From assembly GCF_001651875.1 (NCBI RefSeq), contig NZ_LNQB01000081.1, forward strand, positions 550-64,549: 64,000 bases of DNA. The letters run 5' to 3'. A model generated the notes under the pieces. The model was not told where the DNA came from. It searched no databases and saw only the letters and a list, made by a program, of their open reading frames with translations. Shown one piece after another: positions 1 through 8,702 of this stretch (within the stretch, counting starts at the first letter, position 1; each line of letters begins with the position of its first letter). The position numbers and the translations under genes were made by a program. The stretch comes from Sinorhizobium saheli (lineage in GTDB: Bacteria > Pseudomonadota > Alphaproteobacteria > Rhizobiales > Rhizobiaceae).

Positions 1-1762
1 TCTCAAATTGCGATGCCAAATCGCGCACATCAGCCGCCCCAACCGGGCGGTTTTTTTGCGTCTGCAAGTTCTGATGGTTGCGCCCTCCCGCAACCACTTC
101 AACTTGGGAAGGATGCAAGTTCTGGCCGATGCCAGTCCTCGCAACCATCTCAACTTGCGATCGGCCCGCCCCTCCGGCGGGCCTTTTGCTTTTGAGCGAA
201 ATCGCAAGAATTCCCGCCAGATCACCGCGCACGTCGATCTTCAACTCGTCGTCCTCCGGCGTCAGGATGATGTCCCGCACGAGCGAGCGGATCAGGTCAG
301 CCGCAGTCATCCGCTTCGCCTCCGAATCCTCCTGAAGCGCCGCGTATAGCTCGTCGACCTGGACGTGGTAGTGGTGAGCCATGTTCGGATGAAGGAGGGG
401 CGGCGGCTCCTCCGCCTCTTGCAGGAACGCCTTCAGCTCTTTCTGGCGAGCCTCCAGGTCCTTCATTTGCTTCATCATGCGGGTAGGTGCGTCGTCGTCA
501 CTGGAGGCCATGATGAGCTTCATCAGCTTGTCCAGTTCACGGTCGATCCGCGTGACTTCAGCCTCGGCTTGCTCGATCGACGCCCTTCCTTCCATGCGGA
601 GCCGGTTCATCTCGCGGGTAAACTCGTCGCAGAACTCCTTGAACAGCGCCGGGTCCATAAGGTGATGGCGCAGCGCGTTGAGAACGCGTGCTTCAAGCTG
701 ATCGCGCCGAATGTTCTTGCGATTGTCGCAGGTGCCCTTGTTGCGCGCCGTAGAGCAGCCGACCAGATCGGCTGAGATCATCGAGTAGCCACCGCCACAG
801 CAACCGCATTTGGTCAGGCCTGAGAAGAGGTATTTGGGGCGCCGGCGTTCCCGGAAGTGGTTCTCGGTCGCGCCGTCGTCGCTGCGGTTCTGTTTGACGG
901 CCTTCTGTCGCTCCTTCACGGCCTGCCAGAGATCGTCGTCGAGGATCCGCAACTCCGGCACGTCTTGAACGATCCAGTCTGACTCCGGGTTCATCCGCGC
1001 CTGGCGCTTGCCCGTGTCCGGGTCTTTAATGAATCGCTGCCGGTTCCAAACCAGCTTGCCGACATACATCTCGTTATTGAGGATGCCGTTGCCGCGCTTC
1101 GGGTTGCCGTTGATGGTGCTGAAGCCCCAATCGCCGCCGCCTGGCGCGGAGATGCTATCCTTGTTCAGTTCGAAGGCGATCCGCTTGGCCGATTTGCCTG
1201 CGGCATAGTCGCGGAAGATGCGTCGGATAACATCAGCCTGAAACTCGTTGATGGTTCGATCGCCGCGCACCGGCTCGCCGCTGGCGTCGAACTTCTTGAC
1301 GACATCATAGCCATAGGAATTCCCGCCACCGGACTTGCCGAGCTCGACGCGGCCACGTTGACCCCGCCGAGTCTTGTCGGCGAGATCCTTCAGAAACAGG
1401 GCGTTCATCGTGCCCTTGAGCCCGACATGGAGATGCGTGACCTCTCCCTCGGAGAGCGTGACGATCTTCACGTCCGAATAGGCCATCCTCTTGTAGAAGC
1501 CAGCAATGTCTTCCTGATCGCGCGACAGGCGATCCATCGCCTCAGCCAGCACGTAGCGGAACCGGCCGCGCGTGGCGTCCGAGATTAGGGCCTGGATACC
1601 GGGGCGCAGGAGCGAGGCGCCAGAAATCGCGTGATCTGTATATTCCTCGACTACCTGCCAGCCCTGTTTCTCGGCGTGGAGGCGGCAGATGCGAAGCTGG
1701 TCGGCGATCGAAGCGTCGCGCTGATTGTCGGATGAGTAGCGGGCGTAGATCGCAACCTTCAC
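1..1762 (-). CDS. Large serine recombinase (partial, C-terminus off window)
   Basis: Site-specific DNA recombinase of the large serine type, a candidate integrase for the element on its right. It starts at a GTG (1762-1760) with AGGAGA a few bases upstream. The N-terminus reads VKVAIYARYSSDNQ, so the nucleophile is Ser10. A resolvase domain (to about residue 150, with DRLSRD) is followed by a recombinase domain and a zinc-ribbon (KCGCCGGGYS, then GC and GTCDN), then a charged coiled-coil-like stretch. The frame has no stop down to base 1, so the end is not seen. The visible tail contains a 17-residue repeat beginning SQVEMVA and SQVEVVA, encoded by a tandem 51-bp DNA repeat. Family assignment is firm; its exact att target is unknown. 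Confidence 0.93.
   Translation of the reverse strand, partial: MKVAIYARYSSDNQRDASIADQLRICRLHAEKQGWQVVEEYTDHAISGASLLRPGIQALISDATRGRFRYVLAEAMDRLSRDQEDIAGFYKRMAYSDVKIVTLSEGEVTHLHVGLKGTMNALFLKDLADKTRRGQRGRVELGKSGGGNSYGYDVVKKFDASGEPVRGDRTINEFQADVIRRIFRDYAAGKSAKRIAFELNKDSISAPGGGDWGFSTINGNPKRGNGILNNEMYVGKLVWNRQRFIKDPDTGKRQARMNPESDWIVQDVPELRILDDDLWQAVKERQKAVKQNRSDDGATENHFRERRRPKYLFSGLTKCGCCGGGYSMISADLVGCSTARNKGTCDNRKNIRRDQLEARVLNALRHHLMDPALFKEFCDEFTREMNRLRMEGRASIEQAEAEVTRIDRELDKLMKLIMASSDDDAPTRMMKQMKDLEARQKELKAFLQEAEEPPPLLHPNMAHHYHVQVDELYAALQEDSEAKRMTAADLIRSLVRDIILTPEDDELKIDVRGDLAGILAISLKSKRPAGGAGRSQVEMVARTGIGQNLHPSQVEVVAGGRNHQNLQTQKNRPVGAADVRDLASQFE
34..57 (+). terminator. Intrinsic terminator for a gene entering from the left
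   Basis: A CCGCCC / GGGCGG stem with a five-base loop is followed directly by seven T on the plus strand. It would end plus-strand transcription coming from left of the window. It lies inside the 3' coding part of the minus-strand recombinase. Confidence 0.6.
65..157. repeat. Two tandem 42-bp units with CAAGTT/AACTTG arms (51-bp period)
   Basis: Units at 65-106 and 116-157 each start CAAGTTCTG and end with CAACTTG, so each has inverted terminal arms, and both contain a GCAACCA(C/T) segment. Unit 1 also has an internal GGTTGCG/CGCAACC inverted repeat. The units encode the repeated tail of the recombinase. They could be recombinase-binding or att-like sites, or repair-generated repeats; this is inference. 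Confidence 0.6.
163..187 (+). terminator. Hairpin with T-run, possible plus-strand terminator
   Basis: A perfect 8-bp stem GGCCCGCC (163-170) / GGCGGGCC (176-183) with a five-base loop is followed by TTTT on the plus strand. It overlaps the recombinase coding sequence on the other strand. Confidence 0.4.
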
Positions 1763-1781
1763 AACGCACTCTCCTGCGGTA

Positions 1782-1967
1782 TCAGGAGCGCGTCGTTCGG
1801 AGTTCCTTTGTCTGCTCCTCGAACGCTTCCTGCGCGGCGCGGCGGGCGAGAAGACGAACCAACTCGACTAGGCGCGGGTCCGGACTGTCGCCACGGCGCA
1901 AGAGCGTCAATTCTGGCTCGTTGAGCCGAAGCGTGCTCCTTTGCTTTGGGCGGTTGCCGGAATTCAT
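1782..1967 (-). CDS. Small hypothetical protein upstream of the recombinase
   Basis: A 61-residue, charged, helical-looking protein (from MNSGNRPKQRS to LRTTRS) ends 19 bases before the recombinase GTG on the same strand, so the two are probably cotranscribed. An upstream in-frame start at 2036 would add 23 hydrophobic residues with no better ribosome site, so I take the internal ATG at 1967. I do not recognise a family. The motif LNEPELTLLRRGDSPDPRL and its position suggest an accessory gene that travels with this recombinase type; a role in excision control is only a guess. Confidence 0.5.
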   Translation of the reverse strand: MNSGNRPKQRSTLRLNEPELTLLRRGDSPDPRLVELVRLLARRAAQEAFEEQTKELRTTRS

Positions 1968-2144
1968 CGTTGCGCCGTTCGAAGCCAATTGCAAGTTGAT
2001 CGGCTTCAGGATCGCCGTGAAGAGAAGTATAAGCAACTGAAATTAGAGGAGAATAATCGGTGGAACCTGGGCGGCGCTGTCGTGCCAAAGTGTATTCTGG
2101 CGGATTAATGCGAGCTGTGGCATATGGTAAATACTGGCGGCCGA

Positions 2145-2882
2145 TCAACGCAAAGTCTCCTCAAGCTGCGTTTTTCGCTTCTCCCAGTCGGGCATTACCG
2201 TTCCAAGGAGAGTTCGCCAGCCTTCACCGTGGTCGGGATAGAATGCGTGTGCGAGTTCATGGCAGATTACATAATCAATTAGCCTGGGGCTGGCGCGAAC
2301 CAAGTCAATGTTGAGCACGACACGACCGCCAGGGGTGAAGCTTCCCCACCGCTTCGCCATTTTTCGGATAATTACAGGTGGACGATTTAGACCCTTTCGA
2401 AGGAAGGGCTCCGATACGATATCAAAACGCTGCCGGAACACTTCTCGCGCTCTGAGAACATAGAAAGCCTGAAGCAGACGCCTGCAGTGCGGTTGGTCCT
2501 TGATGCATCGGGCGCCGATTACCAAACGTCCGCCATCAAGCCAAACATGGGGATCGTCGGACTGCTCGATAGACAGGCGGTACTGTCGCCCGAGCAGAAG
2601 ATGAGATTCACCAGAAACAAACCTTCGCTGAGGCGTGGCATTGGGCCTTCGCGAGATCGCGTCGAGCTGAGCGAAGATCCATGGTGCTTTCCTCTGCGCT
2701 CTTCTCTGGATTTCATCGAGATTCTCGCCAGCCGGCGCAAATATTGCGACCTCGCCGGTCGGCTTGACATCGATCCGAAGAGCACGCCTCTCTACGCGAA
2801 GGAGCTCGGCAACGGTTTGCCGCTCTCCCCAGCGTATTTCGATCTGCTCAACCAACGGATGACGGTCCATCTGTGTCCTCAC
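2145..2882 (-). CDS. YgjP-like (DUF45) metallopeptidase at the end of the R-M operon
   Basis: A 245-residue protein with a zinc-metallopeptidase signature near the C-terminus: HELAH at residues 208-212, a further His at 218, then GEGW. This is the pattern of the YgjP/DUF45 (PF01863) family, related in fold to SprT and wss zincins. Its ATG overlaps the hsdR stop (ATGA), so it is translationally coupled and the last gene of the operon. Genes of this family often sit beside type I restriction genes, but their role there is not established; turnover of HsdR or of a stalled complex is plausible. Length and motif are normal for the family. Confidence 0.85.
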   Translation of the reverse strand: MRTQMDRHPLVEQIEIRWGERQTVAELLRVERRALRIDVKPTGEVAIFAPAGENLDEIQRRAQRKAPWIFAQLDAISRRPNATPQRRFVSGESHLLLGRQYRLSIEQSDDPHVWLDGGRLVIGARCIKDQPHCRRLLQAFYVLRAREVFRQRFDIVSEPFLRKGLNRPPVIIRKMAKRWGSFTPGGRVVLNIDLVRASPRLIDYVICHELAHAFYPDHGEGWRTLLGTVMPDWEKRKTQLEETLR

Positions 2883-5800
2883 TGCGATAGTCTCACGCGA
2901 GCGGATGCGAGGATGTCGTCGACGATAGTATCAAGAATGGCGGGATCGATCAGAATATCGCGGTGGCCGCGCAGTTCTTCGAAGAAGAAGTCATCGATGT
3001 CGTTGCGAATACCGTTTTCGACGTCGCGGTCATGTTGCCAGCCAACTTTACGGCGTTTGTGAACGATCCTGCTAATTTCTAGTGCAATGTCAGCAGCCAG
3101 CTCGGTGTCGCCGATACCCACTCGTTCTAGATTTCGCCTTGCCAAGCCCCAGAAGGCCTGGGCGTGACTGTCATCACGTAGACGCGACGGGGTAGGGTCT
3201 GCTTCATCTTGTCGGCTTAGGACTTTGTCTCGCAGGTCTTTGATTTTTGAAAGATAAGTCAGCTCATCAATACGGCTCCTGTGGAAATCAGCGATCGTGT
3301 CGCGGATGAGCCTCGAGAATTTCTCGAAGAAGATTGGATCTTCGTCCCATTTTTCTTCTATTGAGCGAGTTAGTTGATGGGCGATAGTGTCAGCGATTGA
3401 TGCGTCAGTTTCGGTCTTATCCTTCCTGCGCTGTTCGATTGCGACTTCATCAAAAATGTTTAACGGTTCGACGAGGGTGACGACGTCGCGTGCAATAACG
3501 TGGCGATCCAGCAACTGACGAATTCGTTTTTCGTAATCGCGCCAATCGACCCGTTCGGCGTATCGAAGGCTGACGGCGGCGCGTAATGCGGTGAACCGGC
3601 CCAGATCGTCTTTCCAACGCTTAAGGAGCTCCGGCTTTGTTGCCTCGACAAATGCTGGCGAGGCGAGCGCCACGGAAAAAGCCCGCGCGAATGCCGAAAG
3701 GCGTTCGTAGAACTCGACTCTTATCGCCTCATCGGCAAGGAGCCGCGCGTAGGCTTCGGCATCAAATGTGTTCGACACGGATTTGAATACGTCCAGCAAC
3801 GCCGCATGAGCGCCTGGCACCTTGTTCGCTTCGTCTCGGATTGCCAGGACGCTACTTGCAATGTCTTCCTGGCTGAAGCCCTGGAGGGCATCATAGCTGG
3901 CGAGCGCGGCGCCGAGATCCTTCAGGACGCCTGTATAATCGATGATGAAGCCGAAGGGCTTCTCCGTCGCGCCCTCTTCGTCGAATACGCGATTGACGCG
4001 CGCGATGGCTTGCAACAGGCCATGCTCTTTCAAACGGCGAGCTACATAGAGCACGGTGTTCCGTGGCGCATCGAACCCGGTGAGAAGCTTGTCGACGACA
4101 ATAATGATCTCAGGCTCATCCGGTCCTTTGAATTGCTCGACGATGGTCCGGTTATAGGCGTCTTCACCCCCGTAACGCTCCATCATCTTCCGCCAAAACG
4201 CGCGGACGAGATCGTCGTCGGCTTCATCGACTTCATCCTCGCTTTCGCGCATTTCTGGAGCCGAAATCACGACCTCGGTGTTCACGACACCGAATTCGTC
4301 AAATAGCTTCTTAAGTAGAATGGCGGCCCTCTTTGAAGATGCCGCAAGCTGCCCCTTTAGTCCGGTTCCTTTGAAGTTCGCCGAGAAATGTTGCCCGACG
4401 TCGAACGCGATGGACTGAAGTCTCGAATCCACCCCCTCGATTTCACGGGCGCGGCTCATCTTTTGTTTCAGATCGGCGCGCTGATCGTCAGAGAGACCGC
4501 GCGTGTGGACTTCGAACCAGCGATCGATCTGCGGGTCATCGACGTCGGTGATGACCTCTCGCCCCTCATAGAGCAGTGGTACGACAGCCTTGTCCGCCAC
4601 AGCATCGCGCATGGAATAGGAGGGCCGCACGAGGTCGCCAAACTTGGCGAATGTGCTTTTTTCCTTCTTGGCGATCGGCGTGCCAGTGAAGGCGACAAAG
4701 CAGGCGTTCGGAAGCACCTCCCGCATACGGGCGTGCAAGCTATCGAGGTTGCCATATTGGCTGCGGTGGCTTTCATCGACGAGAACGAAGATGTCGGAAG
4801 AGCTATCAACGACTCGTCGTTTGTTCAGGCCGGCCCGGAATTTATGAATGAGTGTGGTGATGACCGGCGCTTTTTGCTCAACCAGGGAAAGCAGGTGTTC
4901 GCCCGTCGCTGCCCGCTTGGGTTCTTGACCCGTGGCGCGGAAGGTCTTGGTGATTTGATCATCGAGATCGGTGCGGTCGGTCACGATGACGATGCGGGCG
5001 AGCGGATGAGCCATTACAATGGATTTGGCCAGCATGACCATCGTCAGGCTTTTGCCTGAGCCTTGCGTGTGCCAGACAACGCCTCCCTTGCGACGTCCTG
5101 CTGAGTCCCGCTCTTCTGTTCGTTTCAATAGGGTCTCGATGGTCGCCACTTGCTGATAGCGAGCTACCTTCTTATGGGGACCGTCGAAGAGCATATAACG
5201 GCGTGCGAGCCGCATGAAGCGTTCCGGCCGGCAAAGACCCACAATCGTTTCATCGAGCGGCGTGACGAGCCGATGCTCCTCCATGAGCATATCATGTCGC
5301 TTCATATATGGCCCGAAATCGAGAGCCACACGTTTGCCTTCAACCGTGTTGAGAGGACGATTGACGATCTCCGAGATAAAGGCGTCCGGGTCTTCCCGTT
5401 CCTTCCAGACACTCCAGAGCTTTCGGGGCGTTCCTACAGTGCCGTAGCGCGGATCATGGCTATTGGCTGACAGCAACAACTGTGCGGAGTAAAATAGCGC
5501 TGGAACGCCTTCTCCTGCCTTTTGGTTGCGGATCTGCTGCCTTACCCCCTGATCCGCGGCCACATGAGATGCCTTTACTTCGATGACGCCAAGCGGAATG
5601 CCGTTTACGAAGAGGACCAGATCGACTCGGATTGCCGGGCCGCCCGCCTCGGTCACCGTGTACTCGCTTGTCACCTGAAAGCTGTTGGCGCGCCAATCGC
5701 TCCAGTCGATGAATTTGAACGGCCATTCTCGCGAAGTGGCCCCGATGGTCTGTGGCAATGCGATGCCCAGCACCAGGTCGTCGGTCATGCGCTCATTGGC

Positions 5801-6082
5801 GCGAACTACGCCTTCGGGGATCCGTTCAGCCAGACGTCTGACCGCCGCGTCGATGTTCGCTTCGGAGAAGGGATACGCGCGCCCATCGACGTGTATCCGA
5901 TTGATGCGCGCCAGGTCGGCCCGAAGCTGGGTCTCGAGAAACGGTAGCGTTCGACGCCCGTCACGCCACTGGTCCGCCTCGGCTCGCGTCACATAGCGCC
6001 AACCGCAGTTGATTAGCGCATGCAGCGCCTGAAGCTGCGCACTGCCGGCTTCGGATGTTGTGAACTGGGGGGATCCACTCAT
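2879..6082 (-). CDS. hsdR: Type I restriction enzyme R subunit (HsdR)
   Basis: Motor and nuclease subunit of the type I restriction complex (1067 residues, normal length); it translocates DNA with ATP and cleaves unmodified DNA. The N-terminal PD-(D/E)xK nuclease is seen as D153 and E168-V-K170 (VDLVLFVN...GVIEVK). The helicase motor follows: Walker A GSGKS at 341-345, DESHR at 436-440, FTGTPI at 465-470, then a second RecA domain and a helical C-terminus that contacts HsdM. It begins 3 bases after the DUF4917 stop and ends in an ATGA overlap with the YgjP gene. All key residues are present, so it is probably active. Confidence 0.96.
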   Translation of the reverse strand: MSGSPQFTTSEAGSAQLQALHALINCGWRYVTRAEADQWRDGRRTLPFLETQLRADLARINRIHVDGRAYPFSEANIDAAVRRLAERIPEGVVRANERMTDDLVLGIALPQTIGATSREWPFKFIDWSDWRANSFQVTSEYTVTEAGGPAIRVDLVLFVNGIPLGVIEVKASHVAADQGVRQQIRNQKAGEGVPALFYSAQLLLSANSHDPRYGTVGTPRKLWSVWKEREDPDAFISEIVNRPLNTVEGKRVALDFGPYMKRHDMLMEEHRLVTPLDETIVGLCRPERFMRLARRYMLFDGPHKKVARYQQVATIETLLKRTEERDSAGRRKGGVVWHTQGSGKSLTMVMLAKSIVMAHPLARIVIVTDRTDLDDQITKTFRATGQEPKRAATGEHLLSLVEQKAPVITTLIHKFRAGLNKRRVVDSSSDIFVLVDESHRSQYGNLDSLHARMREVLPNACFVAFTGTPIAKKEKSTFAKFGDLVRPSYSMRDAVADKAVVPLLYEGREVITDVDDPQIDRWFEVHTRGLSDDQRADLKQKMSRAREIEGVDSRLQSIAFDVGQHFSANFKGTGLKGQLAASSKRAAILLKKLFDEFGVVNTEVVISAPEMRESEDEVDEADDDLVRAFWRKMMERYGGEDAYNRTIVEQFKGPDEPEIIIVVDKLLTGFDAPRNTVLYVARRLKEHGLLQAIARVNRVFDEEGATEKPFGFIIDYTGVLKDLGAALASYDALQGFSQEDIASSVLAIRDEANKVPGAHAALLDVFKSVSNTFDAEAYARLLADEAIRVEFYERLSAFARAFSVALASPAFVEATKPELLKRWKDDLGRFTALRAAVSLRYAERVDWRDYEKRIRQLLDRHVIARDVVTLVEPLNIFDEVAIEQRRKDKTETDASIADTIAHQLTRSIEEKWDEDPIFFEKFSRLIRDTIADFHRSRIDELTYLSKIKDLRDKVLSRQDEADPTPSRLRDDSHAQAFWGLARRNLERVGIGDTELAADIALEISRIVHKRRKVGWQHDRDVENGIRNDIDDFFFEELRGHRDILIDPAILDTIVDDILASARVRLSQ

Positions 6083-6085
6083 TTC

Positions 6086-7168
6086 CTACCCCCAGACCTT
6101 CGCGGAGGCAGCGTCGAAAAAATCGACGCTTAGCGCAGGAAATGCTTTCGGCCGCAATGCAGCGATGCGCTCAACGTTAGCGCGAATAGCTGAATTCGCC
6201 TTGTTGCTCGGGTCGCCATATAGGCTGACAAAGAGGTGCGCGATTTTCCCTCTGCCGATTTGATCGAGCACATGGGCGTCATTCTTCGCAAATGAATGGC
6301 CGTAAACGAACAGTGCCGTGCCATCCTTTGGTTTGGTCTGGCAGACACCAGCAAAGCTCTTGAAATTGTGATGCAGGTAAGCGCTGTGCTGAATTTTGGT
6401 CAATTTGCTCTTACTATCACCCTCGGCGACAAAGACAGGGAACATGTTCTTCTTCAACGCCTCGTTGGCCTGATCCACCAACGCTTTCCCGGTGTTCACC
6501 CATGTGTATTTCTGAAGCTGATATCCGGCATCGAACAGATGTAGAGCACCATGCAGATAGTGAATGTTCTGCCCATGTGCCGCGCCTTCACCCTGCCACT
6601 CGACATAGGGGGCGTCGTAGTCATCCTGATCTTTTCGAAAACCATCGTCGTGATTTAGCACGATGAACTCTGCTGGATCGTCTTCCTCATGCATGAGCGC
6701 CCAGTAGAGAAGGAGATCGTAGTTCATCGTGTAGATTTTTCCGCCCGCGTTTGCTCCGACAAAATTCGAGAGGAAGGTCCGACAGGCGAAATAGCGATCA
6801 TCCGTGATGTCATTGGGACGCGGCGGATGTCGCCCCGCGACGGCTTGAATAAGGTCTGTCTTGAGCTTTTCGGCGTCGCCATTCATCCGTGCCATCGTGC
6901 GCTTCAGCTTTGGATTGTATGCGAACACGATCGCGGCAGCGTGCTGAAGGGCGCGAATGACTTCTTCGAAATCTTGAGTCCCCATTGCCGCAAAGATCGC
7001 AGCAAGCTCCTTGGGCATCGTCTTTTTGGCTTCTTCGAACAGTGATCCGTAGGCGAAAATGTCCGGTTTGCAAGCAATGCTGAAACCGTTGCCAAGCAGC
7101 AGATGCTTCTTGCCGTAGGAATCGGCCTTCTTGAGCGCCTGGTCAAAGCTGAGAATCTTGACCGTCAT
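6086..7168 (-). CDS. DUF4917 / SIR2-like protein embedded in the R-M operon
   Basis: A 360-residue soluble protein that I place in the DUF4917 family. It carries the landmarks of SIR2-like domains: LLLGNGFSIAC (GNGFS at 26-30), TMNYD (147-151), YLHG (204-207, candidate catalytic His206) and YGHSFAKND (289-297). SIR2-like effectors in Thoeris, DSR and prokaryotic Argonaute systems degrade NAD+, so an NADase effector is the leading inference; binding without catalysis is the alternative. It overlaps the kinase gene by ATGA and precedes hsdR by 3 bases. Its site between the specificity gene and hsdR recalls prrC, an abortive-infection nuclease kept silent by an intact type Ic enzyme. Confidence 0.8.
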   Translation of the reverse strand: MTVKILSFDQALKKADSYGKKHLLLGNGFSIACKPDIFAYGSLFEEAKKTMPKELAAIFAAMGTQDFEEVIRALQHAAAIVFAYNPKLKRTMARMNGDAEKLKTDLIQAVAGRHPPRPNDITDDRYFACRTFLSNFVGANAGGKIYTMNYDLLLYWALMHEEDDPAEFIVLNHDDGFRKDQDDYDAPYVEWQGEGAAHGQNIHYLHGALHLFDAGYQLQKYTWVNTGKALVDQANEALKKNMFPVFVAEGDSKSKLTKIQHSAYLHHNFKSFAGVCQTKPKDGTALFVYGHSFAKNDAHVLDQIGRGKIAHLFVSLYGDPSNKANSAIRANVERIAALRPKAFPALSVDFFDAASAKVWG

Positions 7169-8244
7169 ATCGCCTTCCCTTCAACAACGGCCTTTAGGAA
7201 CGAGACCTCCAGCTTCTTCGCTTCTGTGCTCGTAAGATTCTTCTTGGTAAATTGAGAGATGCGGGTTTCGCGGCCAGATTGCCGATTGGTTTTGAAGGCC
7301 TCAAAGTTTGAATTCCGCCCGGCCCCTGAAACATGGACGAAGCGGTATGTGTGCCGCGCATCGGCACCAACCAGCATTCCGGTGGCATCGACCGTCCAAT
7401 GCCCGGCAAATGATAGCTTTTCCAGGGCGCGTCTCATGTCGAGGGCGGACTGAAAACGCTTGCCGGGGTCAGGATCGATGGCTGTCAGAACAGCACGGCA
7501 AACAGGATTGGGGATGAATGCCGGGAAATCACTGCGGGATAGCAGCGATCCACTGGCCAGGGCGGTCTCGTAAGCGCTACGTCCCAAAGCATTGAACTTG
7601 GCTTCAAGCGCCCCGAGACCCGTCAACAGCCGGAACATGGTCAAGCCGGACTGAAAAATGTCCGTTCGCGCCTCGATACCGTTGCCGGCGGCTGTCTCGG
7701 GTGCGGCATGAAGGACATACCAACTGGACGGCATGACAGCCGCGCCGTTCGGAGAAATTCCCACGATGCCGTAGTCGGCCAATTTGGCCTGCCCCTGCCG
7801 ACCCCGCAGAATGTTCTGCGGCTTCACATCATTGTGGAAAAAGTTATTGAGGTGCAGGTGCTCAAGCCCTTGAAGAACATCTATCATCGAGCGAACGGCG
7901 ATCGGCAGTGGCAGAAAACCGCTTGGATTGGCAAGCGTTGTAATCGATCCGTCGGGAAAGTAGTCCATTGCAATCACGACCTTGCCGTCGGTCGCTACAT
8001 CCGCCTGATGAACATGCACGAGATTATTGTGCGTGAAGGCATGACCGACTTGAGCTTCGCGCAAGCGCTGATCGATTCCGATACCTGCATTCAGTATCTT
8101 GATCGCGTATTCATGATTCACGGCCCGATCCTGCGCCAGCCAGACCTCGCCGAACGATCCCCGGCCGATCGGCCGCGCCAGACGGTATTTGTTGTAGAAG
8201 GTTGTGCCGTTCGTGATCGGAACCGGGGCAGGGGGCAGACTCAT
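7165..8244 (-). CDS. Serine/threonine protein kinase in the R-M operon
   Basis: A 359-residue kinase of the eukaryotic-like (Hanks) type, no membrane segment. Seen: glycine loop GRGSFGEV (27-34), AIK with Lys49, catalytic loop HNDVKPQN (137-144, Asp139 kept, the usual HRD Arg is Asn), DYG (157-159) in place of DFG, APE (181-183) and TDIFQSG (Asp195). These point to an active enzyme with non-canonical HRD and DFG positions. The last ~130 residues are not a known domain and may sense or bind a partner. The start is the ATG that overlaps the preceding stop (ATGA); upstream in-frame starts would cut into that gene. Likely substrates are its operon partners, by inference only. Confidence 0.9.
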   Translation of the reverse strand: MSLPPAPVPITNGTTFYNKYRLARPIGRGSFGEVWLAQDRAVNHEYAIKILNAGIGIDQRLREAQVGHAFTHNNLVHVHQADVATDGKVVIAMDYFPDGSITTLANPSGFLPLPIAVRSMIDVLQGLEHLHLNNFFHNDVKPQNILRGRQGQAKLADYGIVGISPNGAAVMPSSWYVLHAAPETAAGNGIEARTDIFQSGLTMFRLLTGLGALEAKFNALGRSAYETALASGSLLSRSDFPAFIPNPVCRAVLTAIDPDPGKRFQSALDMRRALEKLSFAGHWTVDATGMLVGADARHTYRFVHVSGAGRNSNFEAFKTNRQSGRETRISQFTKKNLTSTEAKKLEVSFLKAVVEGKAI

Positions 8245-8702
8245 GGATTTGTCGCCCCCCACCACGCGGCAACGATGGCATCGGCCATTTTGCTGTCCCA
8301 ATACCGTGTCGTCTGACCGACCCGCGCGATCGCATGATCTTTAACCTGGGCACTCCTGGTCGCCAGAGAGGCGTAAATCTTCGCTACGACAGGCTTGTTG
8401 TGGAGGCCGCAGTACAAAAGCAGCGCCGCTTCCTGATAGGAAGCAATCCGCTTGGCGTTGTTATCTCCTTGGGTGAACTCGCCCTTCTTGATGATCACCC
8501 TGGCGATGTCGGGATGAATATGAAAAATGCGCTCGAATTCGCGATAGAGCCACGTCACTTGCGCAGCTTCTCCGTCACAGTCCGCGGGAAAGCGAAGTCG
8601 GCTCTCTGTATCTGCGTTGAGCAGCGTAAGCGGGTTTGCTGAGCCATCGACTATTGCATAGCGGGGCGTATTCGGATCACTTCTGAAGCCAAGGATTTTC
8701 AT
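8241..8702 (-). CDS. RNase H/RuvC-fold protein (DUF3010-like)
   Basis: A 153-residue protein beginning MKILGFRSDPNTPRYAIVDG, with IIKKGEFTQGDNNAKRIASYQEAALLL in the middle and WDSKMADAIVAAWW near the end. This layout (an N-terminal beta hairpin, a central acidic-flanked helix, a C-terminal Asp before a helix; Asp136 and Asp141 are candidates) is that of small RNase H/RuvC-like proteins such as DUF3010. I am fairly sure of the fold and not of activity. It is coupled by ATGA overlaps to hsdS before it and the kinase after it, so it belongs to the embedded module rather than to the core R-M enzyme. Confidence 0.6.
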   Translation of the reverse strand: MKILGFRSDPNTPRYAIVDGSANPLTLLNADTESRLRFPADCDGEAAQVTWLYREFERIFHIHPDIARVIIKKGEFTQGDNNAKRIASYQEAALLLYCGLHNKPVVAKIYASLATRSAQVKDHAIARVGQTTRYWDSKMADAIVAAWWGATNP

